Positions 33,398 to 45,416 of a stretch of 64,000 bases of DNA are shown one piece after another. Source of the DNA: Calliphora vicina (lineage: Eukaryota > Arthropoda > Insecta > Diptera > Calliphoridae); contig NC_088782.1 in the NCBI RefSeq assembly GCF_958450345.1, positions 103,012,358 to 103,076,357 on the forward strand. Direction: 5' to 3'. The position numbers were made by a program, and so were the translations under genes. Below the pieces are notes generated by a model. That model was not told the DNA's origin, ran no database searches, and saw nothing but the letters and a program-made list of their open reading frames with translations. Every line of letters starts with the position of its first letter. Within the stretch, counting starts at the first letter, position 1.

Positions 33398-34160
33398 GCA
33401 GTTAACAGTTATTTTTCAACGAAAAAATAACAGTTCGCATGAAACTATTAAAAAAAGAGTTTTAAAAAACTCATTTGAGGAGTTTTATTTTTCCCGTCAG
33501 AAAAAAAACTCATTTGTAAAAGTTTTATTTTTTCGTCATAAAATAAAAGTCATTTGAGAAGTTTTATTTTTCCCGTTCAAAAAAAAAACTCATTTGAGGA
33601 GTTTTATTTTTTCCGTCATAAAATAAAAGTCATTTGAGAAGTTTTCAGAAAATAAAGCTCTTTTCGTTTATTTTCTACTTTTTTCCAGTATCTTTATTGA
33701 GTCTATCTGATATAATGTGTGTAGTAATTAATTTGTTCAAAAAAAAAAAACAACAACAATACAATAATAGGAATCAAAAAAAAGCAAATTAAAATCCGAC
33801 TTGTTTTTATTTTAAAGACAATTTATTCAATTGCAACGCAAAGTACTTTACAAATTGTAATGATCTCTGACCAGCGGCAAGCTTTAGGTGTCAACTTACT
33901 TTAAAAGAGTTTTATTTTCTGACGGGAAAAATAAAACTCCTCAAATGACTTTTATTATATGTAGGAAAAAATAGAACTCCTCAAATGATTTTTTTTTTTC
34001 TAACGGGTAAAATAGAACTCCTCAAATGCGATTTTTTTTGACGGCTATTAAAAACTCTTTTTTAAGAGTTTAATGCGAACTTTTATTTTACGTTGAATAA
34101 TAACTGTTTTAGATAGAATTTTATTTTTAGTGTCACAAAATAACTGTTATAAAATAACTT
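33398..34160. mobile_element. Foldback-type element with tandem repeats in its arms
   Basis: The left arm 33398-33670 and right arm 33897-34160 are inverted copies. The left arm holds five 39-40 bp repeats built on 'ctcatttgaggagttttatt' (near 33472, 33511, 33551, 33591 and 33631). The right arm holds three on the reverse motif (near 33941, 33981 and 34021). The outer tips share aacagttatt and gttcgcat/atgcgaac. Inverted arms made of short tandem repeats are the hallmark of Drosophila FB elements. The 226-bp middle has no frame. Confidence 0.78.
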
Positions 34161-34189
34161 TTTATACCTTTCACCATCATGATGAATGA

Positions 34190-37100
34190 GTATCTATATA
34201 TATAAAAGAGTAACGTTACTGACTGAATGACTGATTCATCATCGCACAGCCCAAACGGCTGAAGCTAGAATCACGAAATTTTAACTGTGGGTTCCTCCCT
34301 CCCCAAAACGATCTGATAAGGGGGTAAAAAGGGTAAAAAATGGTAAAAAAGGGTAAATTCGGTAACCTTATATCTTCAAAACTAATAAAGATACAAAAAA
34401 ACTTAAAATAGCATGTTACTCCATTTAAAAAATAAGCTGACAGGTGTTTCGTACTTTTTGGAAATTCAAAACTTTTAGGGGAGAAAACGGGTAAAAACTG
34501 TAAAAACCAATAAACATAGAAACAAATTTTAAATCGTATTCTTTAATTAACAAAAAATAAAAAATATAAGTTTGGTACTTTTTGGAAAATTGTGTTTATT
34601 TTTGGTACTTTTTCGTAAAATATGTTTTTCTATAATTTGACATAGATATACGAATATTTTATTATGGGCTCCCACCACGATAGAGAAATTTATTTGAATT
34701 AAATTTTACCAAAGCAATGGGGATAAAAAAAAGTACCAAAAAGGGGATAAAATCGGGAAAATACATTTTATTGAAATTATTAAGCCAATTTTGATAATTT
34801 TTTAACATTGGTTCCTGGTTTCGTACAAAAATTAACTAACAGGATGTTATTTGGAACTCGAGTGCCAAGGTGTATGTATATTGGGCCAAATCCGGGTAAA
34901 CAGTTTGGTACTTTTTTCAAAACATATTTTTTCTTGGGCACATTAACACAGATTTTAATATTTTGAGACATGTCTGTAGCATAAATAATTTTGGCAAAAT
35001 GGAACATTTTTAAAGTTCGAACTTGATTGTTTCAAGGAAGAAAAGGGAAATTGGTACTTTTCTCCTAATGGTACTTTTTTTTAATATTTTAAATTATTTC
35101 ACTTATCGACATTAAAGTTAGCTGATATGTATCTGAGTGAAGTTTGTGTTAGGAATAGGGTACAATATTTAGGTACCAACATGTGAGAACTGAACTATAG
35201 GTATTTTTATTCATCTAATGGTACTTTTTGAATTTTATATGACAATGGACTTAAGCATGGTCCTAAATGAGTGTGAATTTTAGGGGTAGACTTTTATGTA
35301 CTTTTTCTTTAATCGAATGGTACTTTTTGTATTTTCTTCACCAATGAACCTAGAAACATGAAATAAAGCTTACATGGGCCAAAGTGGGTGGGAATCCACA
35401 AGTGTCTGCTTTTTGGTACTTTTTCTATATTATAATAGTACTTTTTGAATTTTCTATAACAATGGACCTAGAAACATGAAATTAAGCGTATATGGTCCTT
35501 AGGGTGGCCCTTAATAAACGAAAGTTGGATTTTGGCCATTCTCACCCCCCAGTTTGGTGAACATTAGTAAAAAAATCATCCTGAAAAAATTTTAGGTAAA
35601 TCGGTTGGGGTTAAGACGTGCCGCAAGCCCTCTGAAGTTTTGAGATGCATTTACAAGGGGAAAAAATGCATTTTTTTAAGTTTTTGTAAAAATTTTGCCA
35701 TTAAAAAATTACTTTTGTAATTTAATTTAAAAGAATCGAAATGTGTACGTAATTGTCGTTCTAATGAGACATAAAAACCAGAAATCGGTCAAAAAATTTT
35801 AAAGTTATTAAAAATTCGCCAGGCCATTAACGTATCTCAGGCCACTAGAACAAGATATGTAGGAACAAAATTAACATATTTTGAGAAATATTAAAATAAA
35901 AGCTCATTTTTACTTAAAATATGTCCATATATACTTGTATATGAGTTTTTGTCTTCGTAGGATACCGTTAACCTATTCTTAGGTATGCGATTTAAATTTT
36001 GAAATTTTCGAGAAAAACCAATTATTTGGCAATTTTTAGGCCAATGAGCTCTATTTCCTTACTCTTATGAATTTTAAGCAAAATTTATACAGAATATTAT
36101 AGTCCAGATAATTCTAAATATACTCTGAAACTTTTACTAAAATCGGAAAACGTTAACCCTTAAATCGTGAAGGTCAAAGGTAAAATTTTTCAATATTTGG
36201 AATTTTTCATTGAGAGATAGCGAAATGTTCGAAATTTTGTATATTTTTGGGCCGATTTTGATGAAATTTAACAAAACTATAACATAATCTCTGGGGTTTA
36301 TAGTAACAGCACAAGAATGGAAATTAACGCTTAATGGCACTTGGGGTTAAAATGACACCAAACTTTTAAAATCATAATTTTTTTATGGTTTTAGAAGTTT
36401 GGGGTCATTGTAACACCAAGAGCTATATAGAGTTAATTTTAATTTTTCTGCTGTTTTTGTAAATACTAGGCTTTGTGTTATATTTTTGTTAAATTTCATC
36501 AAAATCGGCCCAAAAATATACAACATTTCGAACATTTCGCTATCTCTCTATGAAAAATTCCAAATATTGAAAAATTTTACCTTTGACCTTCACGATTTAA
36601 GGGTTAACGTTTTCCGATTTTAGTAAAAGTTTCAGAGTATATTTAGAATTATCTGGACTATAATATTCTGTATAAATTTTGCTTAAAATTCATAAGAGTA
36701 AGGAAATAGAGCTCATTGGCCTAAAAATTGCCAAATAATTGGTTTTTCTCGAAAATTTCAAAATTTAAATCGCAGGTACGGAAAAACTATAAGAGATATT
36801 TTCATAATTTTTTCACATTTTTATTCCCTATTATACTCTTAATAAATCCCAATGAGATGATCAAAAAATTCTGAAATTTGTTTAACAAAATTTTTAAAAA
36901 TTTGAAAATGGAGTTTTGAAACTGCCGTTAAAAAAATTATTTTTTTTTGTTCATACCTAAGAATAGGTTAACGGTATCCTACGAAGACAAAAACTCATAT
37001 ACAAGTAAATATGGACATATTTTAAGTAAAAATGAGCTTTTATTTTAATATTTCTCAAAATATGTTAATTTTGTTCCAACATTTCTTGTTCTAGTGGCCT

Positions 37101-38224
37101 GAGACACGTTAATGGCCTGGCGAATTTTTAATAACTTTAAAATTTTTTAACCGATTTCTGTTTTTTATGTCTCATTAGAACGACAATTACGTACACATTT
37201 CGATTCTTTTAAATTGAATTACAAAAGTAATTTTTTAATGGCAAAATTTTTACAAAAACTGAAAAAAATGAATTTTTCCCCTTGTAAATGCATCTCAAAA
37301 CTTCAGAGGGCTTGCGGCACGTCTTAACCCCAACCGATTTACCTAAAATTTTTTCAGGATGATTTGTTTACTAATGTTCACCAAACTGGGGGGTGAGAAT
37401 GGCCAAAATCCAACTTTCGTTTATTAAGGGCCACCCTAATGTATATGGTCCTAAGTGAGTGAGGATTCTAGAGATAGACTTTTTGGTACTTTTTCTTTAT
37501 TCGACTTTTTGTAATTTCTTCACCAATTAACCTAAAACTATGAAATTAAGCTTATATGGGAGTGAGTGGGAAACCACAAGTGGGGGCTTTTTGGTACTTT
37601 TTATATATTCTAATGGTACTTTTTGAATTTTCTGCAATAATGGACATAGAAATATGAAATTAGGCGTCTATGGTCCCAAGTGAGTGAAAATTCAAGGCCA
37701 TACTTCTTGGTACTTTTTCTTTGTTCTCATAGGTACTTTTTTGAATTTACTATAATAACGGACCTAGAGTTTCCAAAAAACCGAAGAATTTCAAAACCGC
37801 GGTTTCGTTTTTTTTTCGGTTTTATGATAATTTTTAAATATTAATTGTTATAGAAACAAAATTAGTTGATAATATAGGAAAGGCTATACAATTTAAAATT
37901 CAAACTTCACGGGTTATGGTTTAGTGAGTCCGAATTCAAAAGTGATAATCAATGGTACTATTTGTTTATTGCAATGGTACTTTTTACTTTTATAATAATA
38001 AACCTAAAAATTTAAAATTAGGCACACATGATTCTGAATGAATTTGAATTCACAAAAGGTGACTTTAGTGGTAACTTTCTTTTGCATTTTCTATAATAAT
38101 GGACACAGAAATATGAAATTAGACATTTACAATCAGATTCACAAAGGGAGACTTAATAGTACTATTTCACTCTTCTAATTGGGGTGGCGAAGCTCACCGG
38201 CTTAGCTAGTATATATATAAGTTT
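34190..38224 (+). mobile_element. Family D element bounded by TA tracts, split by family A
   Basis: It starts at a tatatatataaaagag tract with 'cgttactgactgaatgactg' and 'gcacagcccaaacggctgaa'. It ends with gaagctcaccggcttagcta followed by gtatatatata. The body is full of diverged units of about 130 bp: 'ggtactttttg', 'cctagaaacatgaaattaag', then 'atggtcctaagtgagtg'. This TA-bounded repeat with a 'cttagctagtatata' end is widespread in insects, but I do not know its class. No transposase frame was seen. Confidence 0.6.
35499..37440. mobile_element. Family A, full-length palindromic element
   Basis: It runs from ttagggtggcccttaataaa to ...ttattaagggccaccctaat. The two arms (about 780 and 970 bp) are near-identical inverted copies around a loop of about 200 bp at roughly 36280-36480. 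The left arm lacks about 200 bp present in the right. gtatatggtcc is duplicated at 35488-35498 and 37441-37451. Deleting the element and one duplicate restores a normal family D unit, so this is a true 11-bp target duplication. No protein is encoded. The duplication length and long arms fit a Mutator-like or Foldback-type non-autonomous element. Confidence 0.88.
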
Positions 38225-38225
38225 G

Positions 38226-39020
38226 TCATTTACAAAATATGATAGCAATCCCTTATAATCGGAGCTACGTCCTAATATCAAGCACTGAATATGGATATTG
38301 ATGTGTTCATACCACTGCAATTTCTGTAATTTTCATCATATATAGGTGGAGGGTATTAATGATTCATTACAGCCTAACTTGTTTTGTATTAAGTTCATTG
38401 CGTAAAATTATTCATTAATTCTATGCACAAATTGTAAAACAATACCACTATGTGCACGTAATAAGAACATGATTATAGTAACAGTATTGATAATGTTGGC
38501 AATGATTTCGTTGTATAATCAATGGGTTTTGTTTACAATCCCAATGAGTTTGCATACAGTATTATAAGCGCGGCGACAGTGTTTTAGATGATGTCAACAA
38601 TAGACTGAAATAATGGAAATTGGAAAATGATGTACTTATTACAAAACATGATTACAAATGATAGAGAAATCTGATGGTGTGTTACTTATTAAGATAAGAT
38701 GCTTATTATCAAACAAAAACAAAACATGAAGAATTATGTACTGTAGATTTATAATACTTGCGAGTATTTGAAAAACACACGACTTTGATTGGGTGATCAT
38801 TATTTATGGCTTAAAATTTTAATTCTACTGAGACTTATTTTCTTATGATTTGATTACTTTCAAAGTTTTTTGTTTATTATAAAATTAGCACGTTATTTGG
38901 TTTATTTGCAGTAAAATGAAAAGATTTTAAACGTTAATAAAAGTTCATGAAATTGTAAATTTAAATATTAGCAATATGTAATAATATTTCGGCATGTAAT
39001 GTAGAAACAAATTGAGTTAT
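38226..39020. other. Unassigned sequence
   Basis: A short C-tail-like piece lies at about 38215-38360 (gtttgtcatttac and ataggtggagggtatta). The rest is AT-rich without recognised features. Confidence 0.4.
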
Positions 39021-39028
39021 GATTTAGA

Positions 39029-39365
39029 TTATAAACTAACTAAATAATTGGTCAGAAGAATTACATGTTCGGTAAACGTTGGACAATAATGTATATCAGG
39101 GCATTTGTCAGGGACATCAACTAGTTTCATTTTGCAAAAACTTACTGGTTTCATACCGTTCATAAGCAGAATTGCGACATACTTTTTCCCTCTGTTATAT
39201 TCATCTTCTGGGATATCTTGAAACAGTCCAGCAATAATCCGACAACATTGAAACTTCCAACTTGCCCTGATATCGTTTTTCTGTGATTGCAATGTCCTTA
39301 TGGAAGCGCCCACCATGTTCATCACTAAAACCCTAACAGTTATTTGGACACAAGTTAAAATGCAA
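39029..39365 (-). pseudogene. C-terminal part of a split repetitive-gene pseudogene
   Basis: On the minus strand one frame reads HFNLCPNNC, stop, GF, then SDEHGGRFHKDIAITEKRYQ and DYCWT. This is a hallmark stretch (SDEHGERFHQDI..MEKRYQGKW...ADYCWTL) of a repetitive protein family of unknown function that I know from arthropod and cnidarian genomes. A frameshift then leads to FQDIPEDEYNRGKKY. The N-terminal part lies upstream at 42247-42990. It is dead: stop codons, frameshift, and separation by insertions. Confidence 0.6.
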
Positions 39366-39845
39366 AAAGTTTTTAAATTTTTTTCGAAAATATTTATACT
39401 ATGAACAAAATATGCAACCTCTAAATGTTATTCGATTTTGCTGAAATTTTCAGAATTTGAGTTTAGGACCCAAATATATGGCCTCCTTAATGTCGTCAAC
39501 ACTTAAATATATTTTTGTGTTTTGTAACAGATTCAGTAAATTACATAGTACCAAAAAACTAAAAGTCTCTATTACTTTTACACATTTCTAATGTGTGTAA
39601 GTATTATATTGATAGATGTAAATATTTTTGTATTAATCCTTAAAATTGCTATTTTATCAGGTTTTGTTTATCAAAAAACTAACAGAAACATATGCATTTT
39701 TAAGCTTACATACAATAACAATATGCAAGTATAATTTCTGTAGATACACAACTAAAATAAATATAAAAATATAAAAGGTTTTGGGAATGCACAGACAAAA
39801 TTATTGTTAGATTCTACAAAACAAATTTTATTTAATTTCTAATAG

Positions 39846-39997
39846 CCTGTTTCACAATATCGAATGAAAGATTTAGTTCGCATTCTTAGCGAAAGAAAAC
39901 TGATTCGTTCACATAAATATGTAGCTAGTGAAACCAAAATCAGTTTTCTTTCGCTTAGAATGAGAACGAAATCTTACATTCGATTTTGTGAAACAGG
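39846..39997. mobile_element. Palindromic MITE, 'cctgtttcacaat' ends
   Basis: The left half cctgtttcacaatatcgaat and the right half (reverse complement cctgtttcacaaaatcgaat) pair along about 65 bp, with a short loop near 39915. At 152 bp it has no frame. TA-rich flanks make the target duplication ambiguous. Confidence 0.75.
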
Positions 39998-40111
39998 TTT
40001 TAATATTTATCTAAAACATTGTTGAACTATCTTAATTATTTCGTTGTATTGAATCTAAAATTTGTTACTCTATTTGGAAAAATCTATTAATTTCCGCTGA
40101 ATCCGAATCTG

Positions 40112-40349
40112 CACAGAGAAAACGGATTCGTGATAGCAACTGAATTTGTTGCCAATCGAATGATTCTACCTTAGTGATCGAATTTTACAGTTGTGGCTAC
40201 AGAATTTTGGAAAGGGTAACAAAAGTTTGGTTGCTTTAACCGCAATTCTGCTTTATCAACTGAATTTCTGTTGATAGAACTAAAAAATTCGGTGTGTGCA
40301 TTCGATTGGCAAAAAATTCGGTTGCTATCACGAATCTGTTTTCTCTGTG
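40112..40349. mobile_element. MITE with CACAGAGAAAAC ends, copy 1
   Basis: The ends cacagagaaaacggattcgt and ttctctgtg form inverted repeats of about 45 bp, including gttgccaatcgaatg. It is homologous to 60464-60709, but with its interior in the opposite orientation (aacaaaagtttggttgct here). Non-coding. Confidence 0.8.
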
Positions 40350-40504
40350 TGAGCACAGAATTTCTCCATCACTTCAGGTTTTCGAGATATCTTAATTCGA
40401 GGCGACTGAAATTCCTAAAAAATTATCAACAATTTCGTTTCATATTAATAAATTTCAACGGACGATTTCGATTTCACAGCAAATAAAAGATATATCTAAA
40501 CAAA

Positions 40505-41925
40505 TCAAATTTAAAAATTTTGTTAAACAAATTTCAGAATTTTTTGATCATCTCATTGAGATTTATTGAGAATATAATAGGGAATGAAAATATGGAAACA
40601 TTATGAAAATATCTTTTATAGTTTTTCCGTACCTGCGACTTAAATTTTGAAATTTTCGAGAAGAAATAATTATTTAGAAATTTTTTGGCGAATGAGCTCT
40701 ATTTCCTTACTGTTATGAATTTTAAGTAAAACCTATTCAGAATATTATAGTCCAGATAATTCTAAATATACTCTGAAAATTTTACTAAAATTGCAAAACA
40801 CTAAACCTTAAATCGTGAAGGTCAAAGGTCAAATGTTTCAATATTCGGAATTTCTATTGGACAGATAGCGAAATGTATATTTTTGGGACGATTTTGATGA
40901 AACTTAACAAAAATATAACACAAAGCCTAGTATTTACAAAAACAGCAGAAAAATTCAAATTAACCCTATATAGCACTTGGGGTTAAAATTACCAAAAACT
41001 TCTAAAACCATAAAAAAATATGATTTTAAAAGTTTGGGGTCATTTTAACCCAACTGCCATTAAAGGTTAATTTTCATTCTTGTGCGGTTATTATAAGCTT
41101 ATGTTATATTTTTCTTAAGTTTCATCAAAATTGGCAAAGAAAATATATAATATTTCTAAATCTTTAATTAGAAATTCCAAATATAGAAAAATTTGAATTT
41201 GACCTTCACGATTTAAGGTTTAACGTTTTCCAATTTTAGTAAAACTTTCAGAGTATATTTAAAATTATCTGGAATATAATATTCTGAATAGATTTTATTA
41301 AAATTCATAACAGTAAGAAAATAGATCTCATTCGTCAAAAAATGGCCAAATAATTGATTTTTCTTGAAAATTTCCAAATTTAAATCGCAGGTACGGAAAA
41401 ACTATAAGAGATATTTTCATAATTTTTTTACATTTTTATTCCCCTGCGAATAGGTTAACGGTATCCTACGAAGACAAACAATTATATACAAGTAAATATG
41501 GATATATTTTAAGTAAAAATGAGCTTTTATTTTAATATTTATCAAAATATGTTAATTTTGTTCCTACATTTCTTGTTCTATTGGCCTGAGACACGTTAAT
41601 GGCCTGGCGAATTTTTAATAACTTTAACATTTTTTGACCGATTTCTGTTTTTTATGTCTCATTAGAACGACAATTACGTACACATTTCGATTCTTTTAAA
41701 TTAAATTACAAAAGTAATTTTTTAATCGCAAAATTTTTACAAAAACTGAAAATAATGCATTTTTTCCCATTGTAAATGCATCTCAAAACTTCAGAGGGCT
41801 TGCAGCACGTCTTAACCCCATCCGATTTATATACAATTTTTCCAATATGATTTTTTTTTTACTAATTTTCACCAAACTGGGGGGTGAGAATGGCCAAAAT
41901 CCAACTTTCGTTTATTAAGGGCCAC
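40505..41925. mobile_element. Family A copy with reversed loop and truncated left arm
   Basis: The left arm starts inside the family sequence (aaattttgttaaacaaattt), so about 480 outer bases are missing. The right arm reaches tttattaagggccac at 41925, about 6 bases short of the usual tip. The loop (about 40915-41110) is in the opposite orientation to the copy at 35499, so this copy inserted the other way round or its loop flipped. The right arm has a deletion of about 120 bp near 41443. Confidence 0.82.
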
Positions 41926-42246
41926 AATAATATAACACAGGTTAAACTTTTATTTTGAATCCAATTGGTAAAACTTTTAGATGACATAACAAATTTTATA
42001 CACAAAGCGAATTCAGGCTCTCAGGACGTCTCGAACATGGCGAAAAACATGATTTCTTTAAATATTAGACTGAGATATCTGAAGTATACTCTGGTCTCAT
42101 GGTTAAAAATGTTTTATTATTTTTAAATATTTGGTTTACGTTTTGTATTGATAGTTTGTGTATATAGTTCCTGAAAATTACTAGGACAATAAAACACTAC
42201 AATAAACGGTTTTTCAACATTTTATTATATTATTTTACAGGTTACA

Positions 42247-42990
42247 TCATCGTTTTTTAGATTTTCTACGATGGAGTTTCTTACGACTTTCCGTGATACT
42301 AATTAAAATGTTTATAACTAATTCCTCGTAATTTTTAGGTTTATGATTTCGTAAAAGGTCTATAACTAATTCTTCGTAATTTTTGCCGCCTGATTTCCAA
42401 AGAAATTTTTTACAACTGCAAAAAATGATTTCCAACCCATTGCTTTTAAATGATTCATTGAATCGTTGTCTTTCATTAAAGGCTTTTAGTTTTTCTGTAC
42501 TCAAACCTGAAAACTTTTTTGAAAGAAAGCAAAACATGTACGGCTTTTATCTAATGCCTTCATATACTGCTTCATAAGTCCATATTAGATGGAGGCAAAA
42601 TGATTTTATCTCTGGAGACCAAAGGCGGGTTTATGACATCTTGTTTTTCATGTTTTCTATCAGAGGCCAGTGTGCCAGTCCCATAAACAGATGAAACATG
42701 AAAATTTGGTGCACCCACTTTCTTGCCTAACAATAAACCATTTTTAACTCATGATGACCTGAGTGCTTGAGTTTTTCAAAACAAAATACTCCTTTAATGT
42801 CGTAGAATGAGGAATAGGCTAAGTTGCAGGTTTATTACCAATATCTAGTAAAAAACATTTGAAACTTCGCGTTGAGCAGACCGTAAACAATCTCTATTCT
42901 TTAGCTTTGTAGCTGAGAGTCTCATTTTCATTATAAGTGCACCAAAGTCATTACAAAAGATTACATTATCATTTACTAGGGAAGAAGTTA
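42247..42990 (-). pseudogene. N-terminal/middle part of the split pseudogene
   Basis: The minus strand reads RDKIILPPSNMDL, then with frame changes a segment like 'KALDKSRTCFAF', then LSKKFSGLSTEKLKAF, NESFKS and GGKNYEELVIDLLRN. These follow the order of the family also seen at 39029-39365, where an LPPLHIKLGLMK motif, an EK.KAGIF.GPQIR motif and a NY.E.V..LL motif precede the SDEHGERFHQDI stretch. It is therefore probably the 5' part of the same gene copy. A short internal duplication repeats KNYEELVI. Several stops and frameshifts are present. Confidence 0.5.
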
Positions 42991-43131
42991 TTCTTCACGA
43001 TCGCGAAAAAATTAGACTTTTTACTGATAATTAATATGAAAATTATTTTCACACGGGGAAGAAAAGGACCTAAAAAGGGGTTAAAACCGGACAATTGATA
43101 TTATTTATTCAAATTAAAATTTTAAAAAAGA

Positions 43132-43960
43132 TAAAATATCTCGGAGAGAGCGTTCTGCATTGACGGGGCACGGTCTGGACTATAAAGCGGGTGAGGCAAA
43201 ACTTACCAACCGCTTAATTCTATGTACACTTTAATAGGTATTCCCGAGCGTTGTCATGAAGGAATATTATGGTTTCAACTCTGGCCGCATATCATGGGCA
43301 TTTTCGTTCAATGCTCACTTTATACGAATCAGTTGCATATCGTACAGGTTCTCTATGATAGTCTGATCTGATTTCAATAGCTCATAACAGAGGACCCTTT
43401 TTTTTCCACCAAATATAGAGAATTACCTTAGCGCCATGGATATATGGCTTTGGTATCGATTCGGCTGGTTGGTAGGGCTTCACGTACTATATCTTACGCT
43501 TCGGGTTATCGTAATGCATTTATAGCGTTGAACCATAATTTCGGACGTGCAGAATCGTATTTTAAGTTCTCTCGGCTTCAATTCGTTTGGTATACAATTT
43601 TCCTGCTTTTGGATGTATCCTGCTGCTCGCAAACGTTTTGGAATTGCTGCTTGAGAAGCTCCCAATGATTTTTCAAGCCCTTGTTGAGTTTTACAACAAT
43701 GTTCATGAAGTAATGCCTCCAATTTAAGGTCTTCAAACTTTTTTGGCTGGCCTGCGCGATATTTGTTTTGCGTGTCAAAATTAACCTCACAAACCATGTC
43801 ACACACATTAAAACAGATGGAACACATTTACCATAAGCTTTGGTGAGCAATCAATGTGATTCAGTGGCACTTTTTCCATATTAAAGAAGTAATGCAAAAA
43901 TTCCCGCATATGAAGATACGTTGGTACTATATTCGACATTTTCGAAGCTAAATAAATTCA
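43132..43960 (-). pseudogene. Second mariner transposase pseudogene
   Basis: It is the same mariner type as 3160-3957. The N-terminal part, 43480-43827, has QPKKFEDLKLEALLHEHC, KTQQGLEKSLGASQAAI and QKQENCIPNELKPREL. Downstream in other frames are FLHDNAR (second catalytic Asp kept), LYSPDRAPS, and then MQNALS. The six residues that normally hold the third Asp (DYxLFR) are deleted between APS and MQ. Multiple frameshifts make it inactive. A candidate terminal repeat (cacggacttattgacccacc) lies at about 43966-43985, but I found no partner. Confidence 0.8.
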
Positions 43961-43989
43961 AAAAGTCACGGACTTATTGACCCACCTTC

Positions 43990-44880
43990 ATTTATTAACT
44001 TTGTTTTCAGGTTCTAAAATTTTGGATAATTAACATATTTATTTTGGCGAAAGATGCTAGTTTCAAAATATGTTTGTTGCATTCAATCGATTTCGTATTT
44101 AAAACTATTTTGTAATTTTTTCGGTGTACACTTAGTACATACAAACATGCATAATATGCATTGCATATGTTTGAATTTAGAAATTACATTAAAAAAATAT
44201 AAAAAATGTGGTACATGAAGCAATTGTCTACACAGTTTTAAAAATGTTTTGCAAAAATAAATACGAATGTGTAAATGGGGTAAAAATAACAGAAAAATAC
44301 TTAATGTGTAACAGTTTACTTAAGGCATATAAGCTATTTAAGTTATTCAAATCAATACGTTTTGCTAATATGATAAATTGAATCATTTGTATAATATTTT
44401 TACACATACAAATCCTAGTTAAATACATTTTTTTTGCAATTTCATTTTAAGTGATCTATTAAATACAAAATTTATATTTTTTTTTTGCCATTTTATTTTC
44501 ACAGTTGTCTGTAGCTTATAATATTTGCAATATGTATTTGTAATTTATATATTATTGAAAAGTTTAGATTACAATGGAACATAACAGATAATTCAAAGCC
44601 GATGCAGCATTGTATATATTGTTTCAATATAGTAAATATCAAAAAATCCCATTTATATTGAACATCCCATAATTGTATCTAATTTAGGGTATAATAGTAT
44701 CGTCTTAAACTGCCTTAATACTTTTATATTTCATGATATGTTTCAAATTAAAAGTTGTCTTGTTTAATTTCTAGTAAATCCAATTAAATTATTTTACAAT
44801 CTTCTTTTTATAAATAACTGAAATAAAAATATTTACCACAATATCTTTATTTGCATACATACATATATATTTGTATTTTT
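43990..44880. other. AT-rich stretch, no gene seen
   Basis: No recognised repeat or coding segment. Confidence 0.5.
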
Positions 44881-45416
44881 ATGCACACTATCAAAAATAT
44901 GGTGGCTATATTGATTTGGTCATTCCGTTTGTAACTTATCGAAATGTTTGTTATTAAAAATGGGCAAAATCGGACAAGTGCAATCAGAGTTATGCACCAA
45001 AATGTAAGAAAACCTCCAAAAATATTTTACAAAAATGTGTTGGTATTTTCTTTAAATATATATTACAGATAATACCATGGAATTTATCAGACATTGTTCG
45101 TATGATAAACGTACAAGCTCTGTTGAAAATGTTAAAAATCGGTCCATGATTTCTAAAATTCTAAGACGATGCATCGATGTAGCTATGTCCGTCGGTCTGT
45201 TATAGACTTGCCAACCGTCCAGTTTTCGACGGGACAGACCAGTTTTAGAGTCGAATGTCCCGTATCCCGGCGATACTCTGAACGGGACGTCATTTGTCCC
45301 GTTTTGAAAAAAACATAACTTTTTCATTAATTACAACAAAAAATATAAAAAAAATAAAAAATGGGAAATGCCGACAAAGATGCTTAATTTTCAGAAATAT
45401 GTTTCCTAAATAACAT

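Noticed and set aside
35499..35504. TTAGGG as a telomere-like motif
   Set aside because: It is a single occurrence at the family A tip, not tandem, and flies lack this telomere repeat.
45052..45327. 91-codon minus-strand frame
   Set aside because: It crosses the boundary of the hAT-like insertion at 45203, so it is a chance frame.
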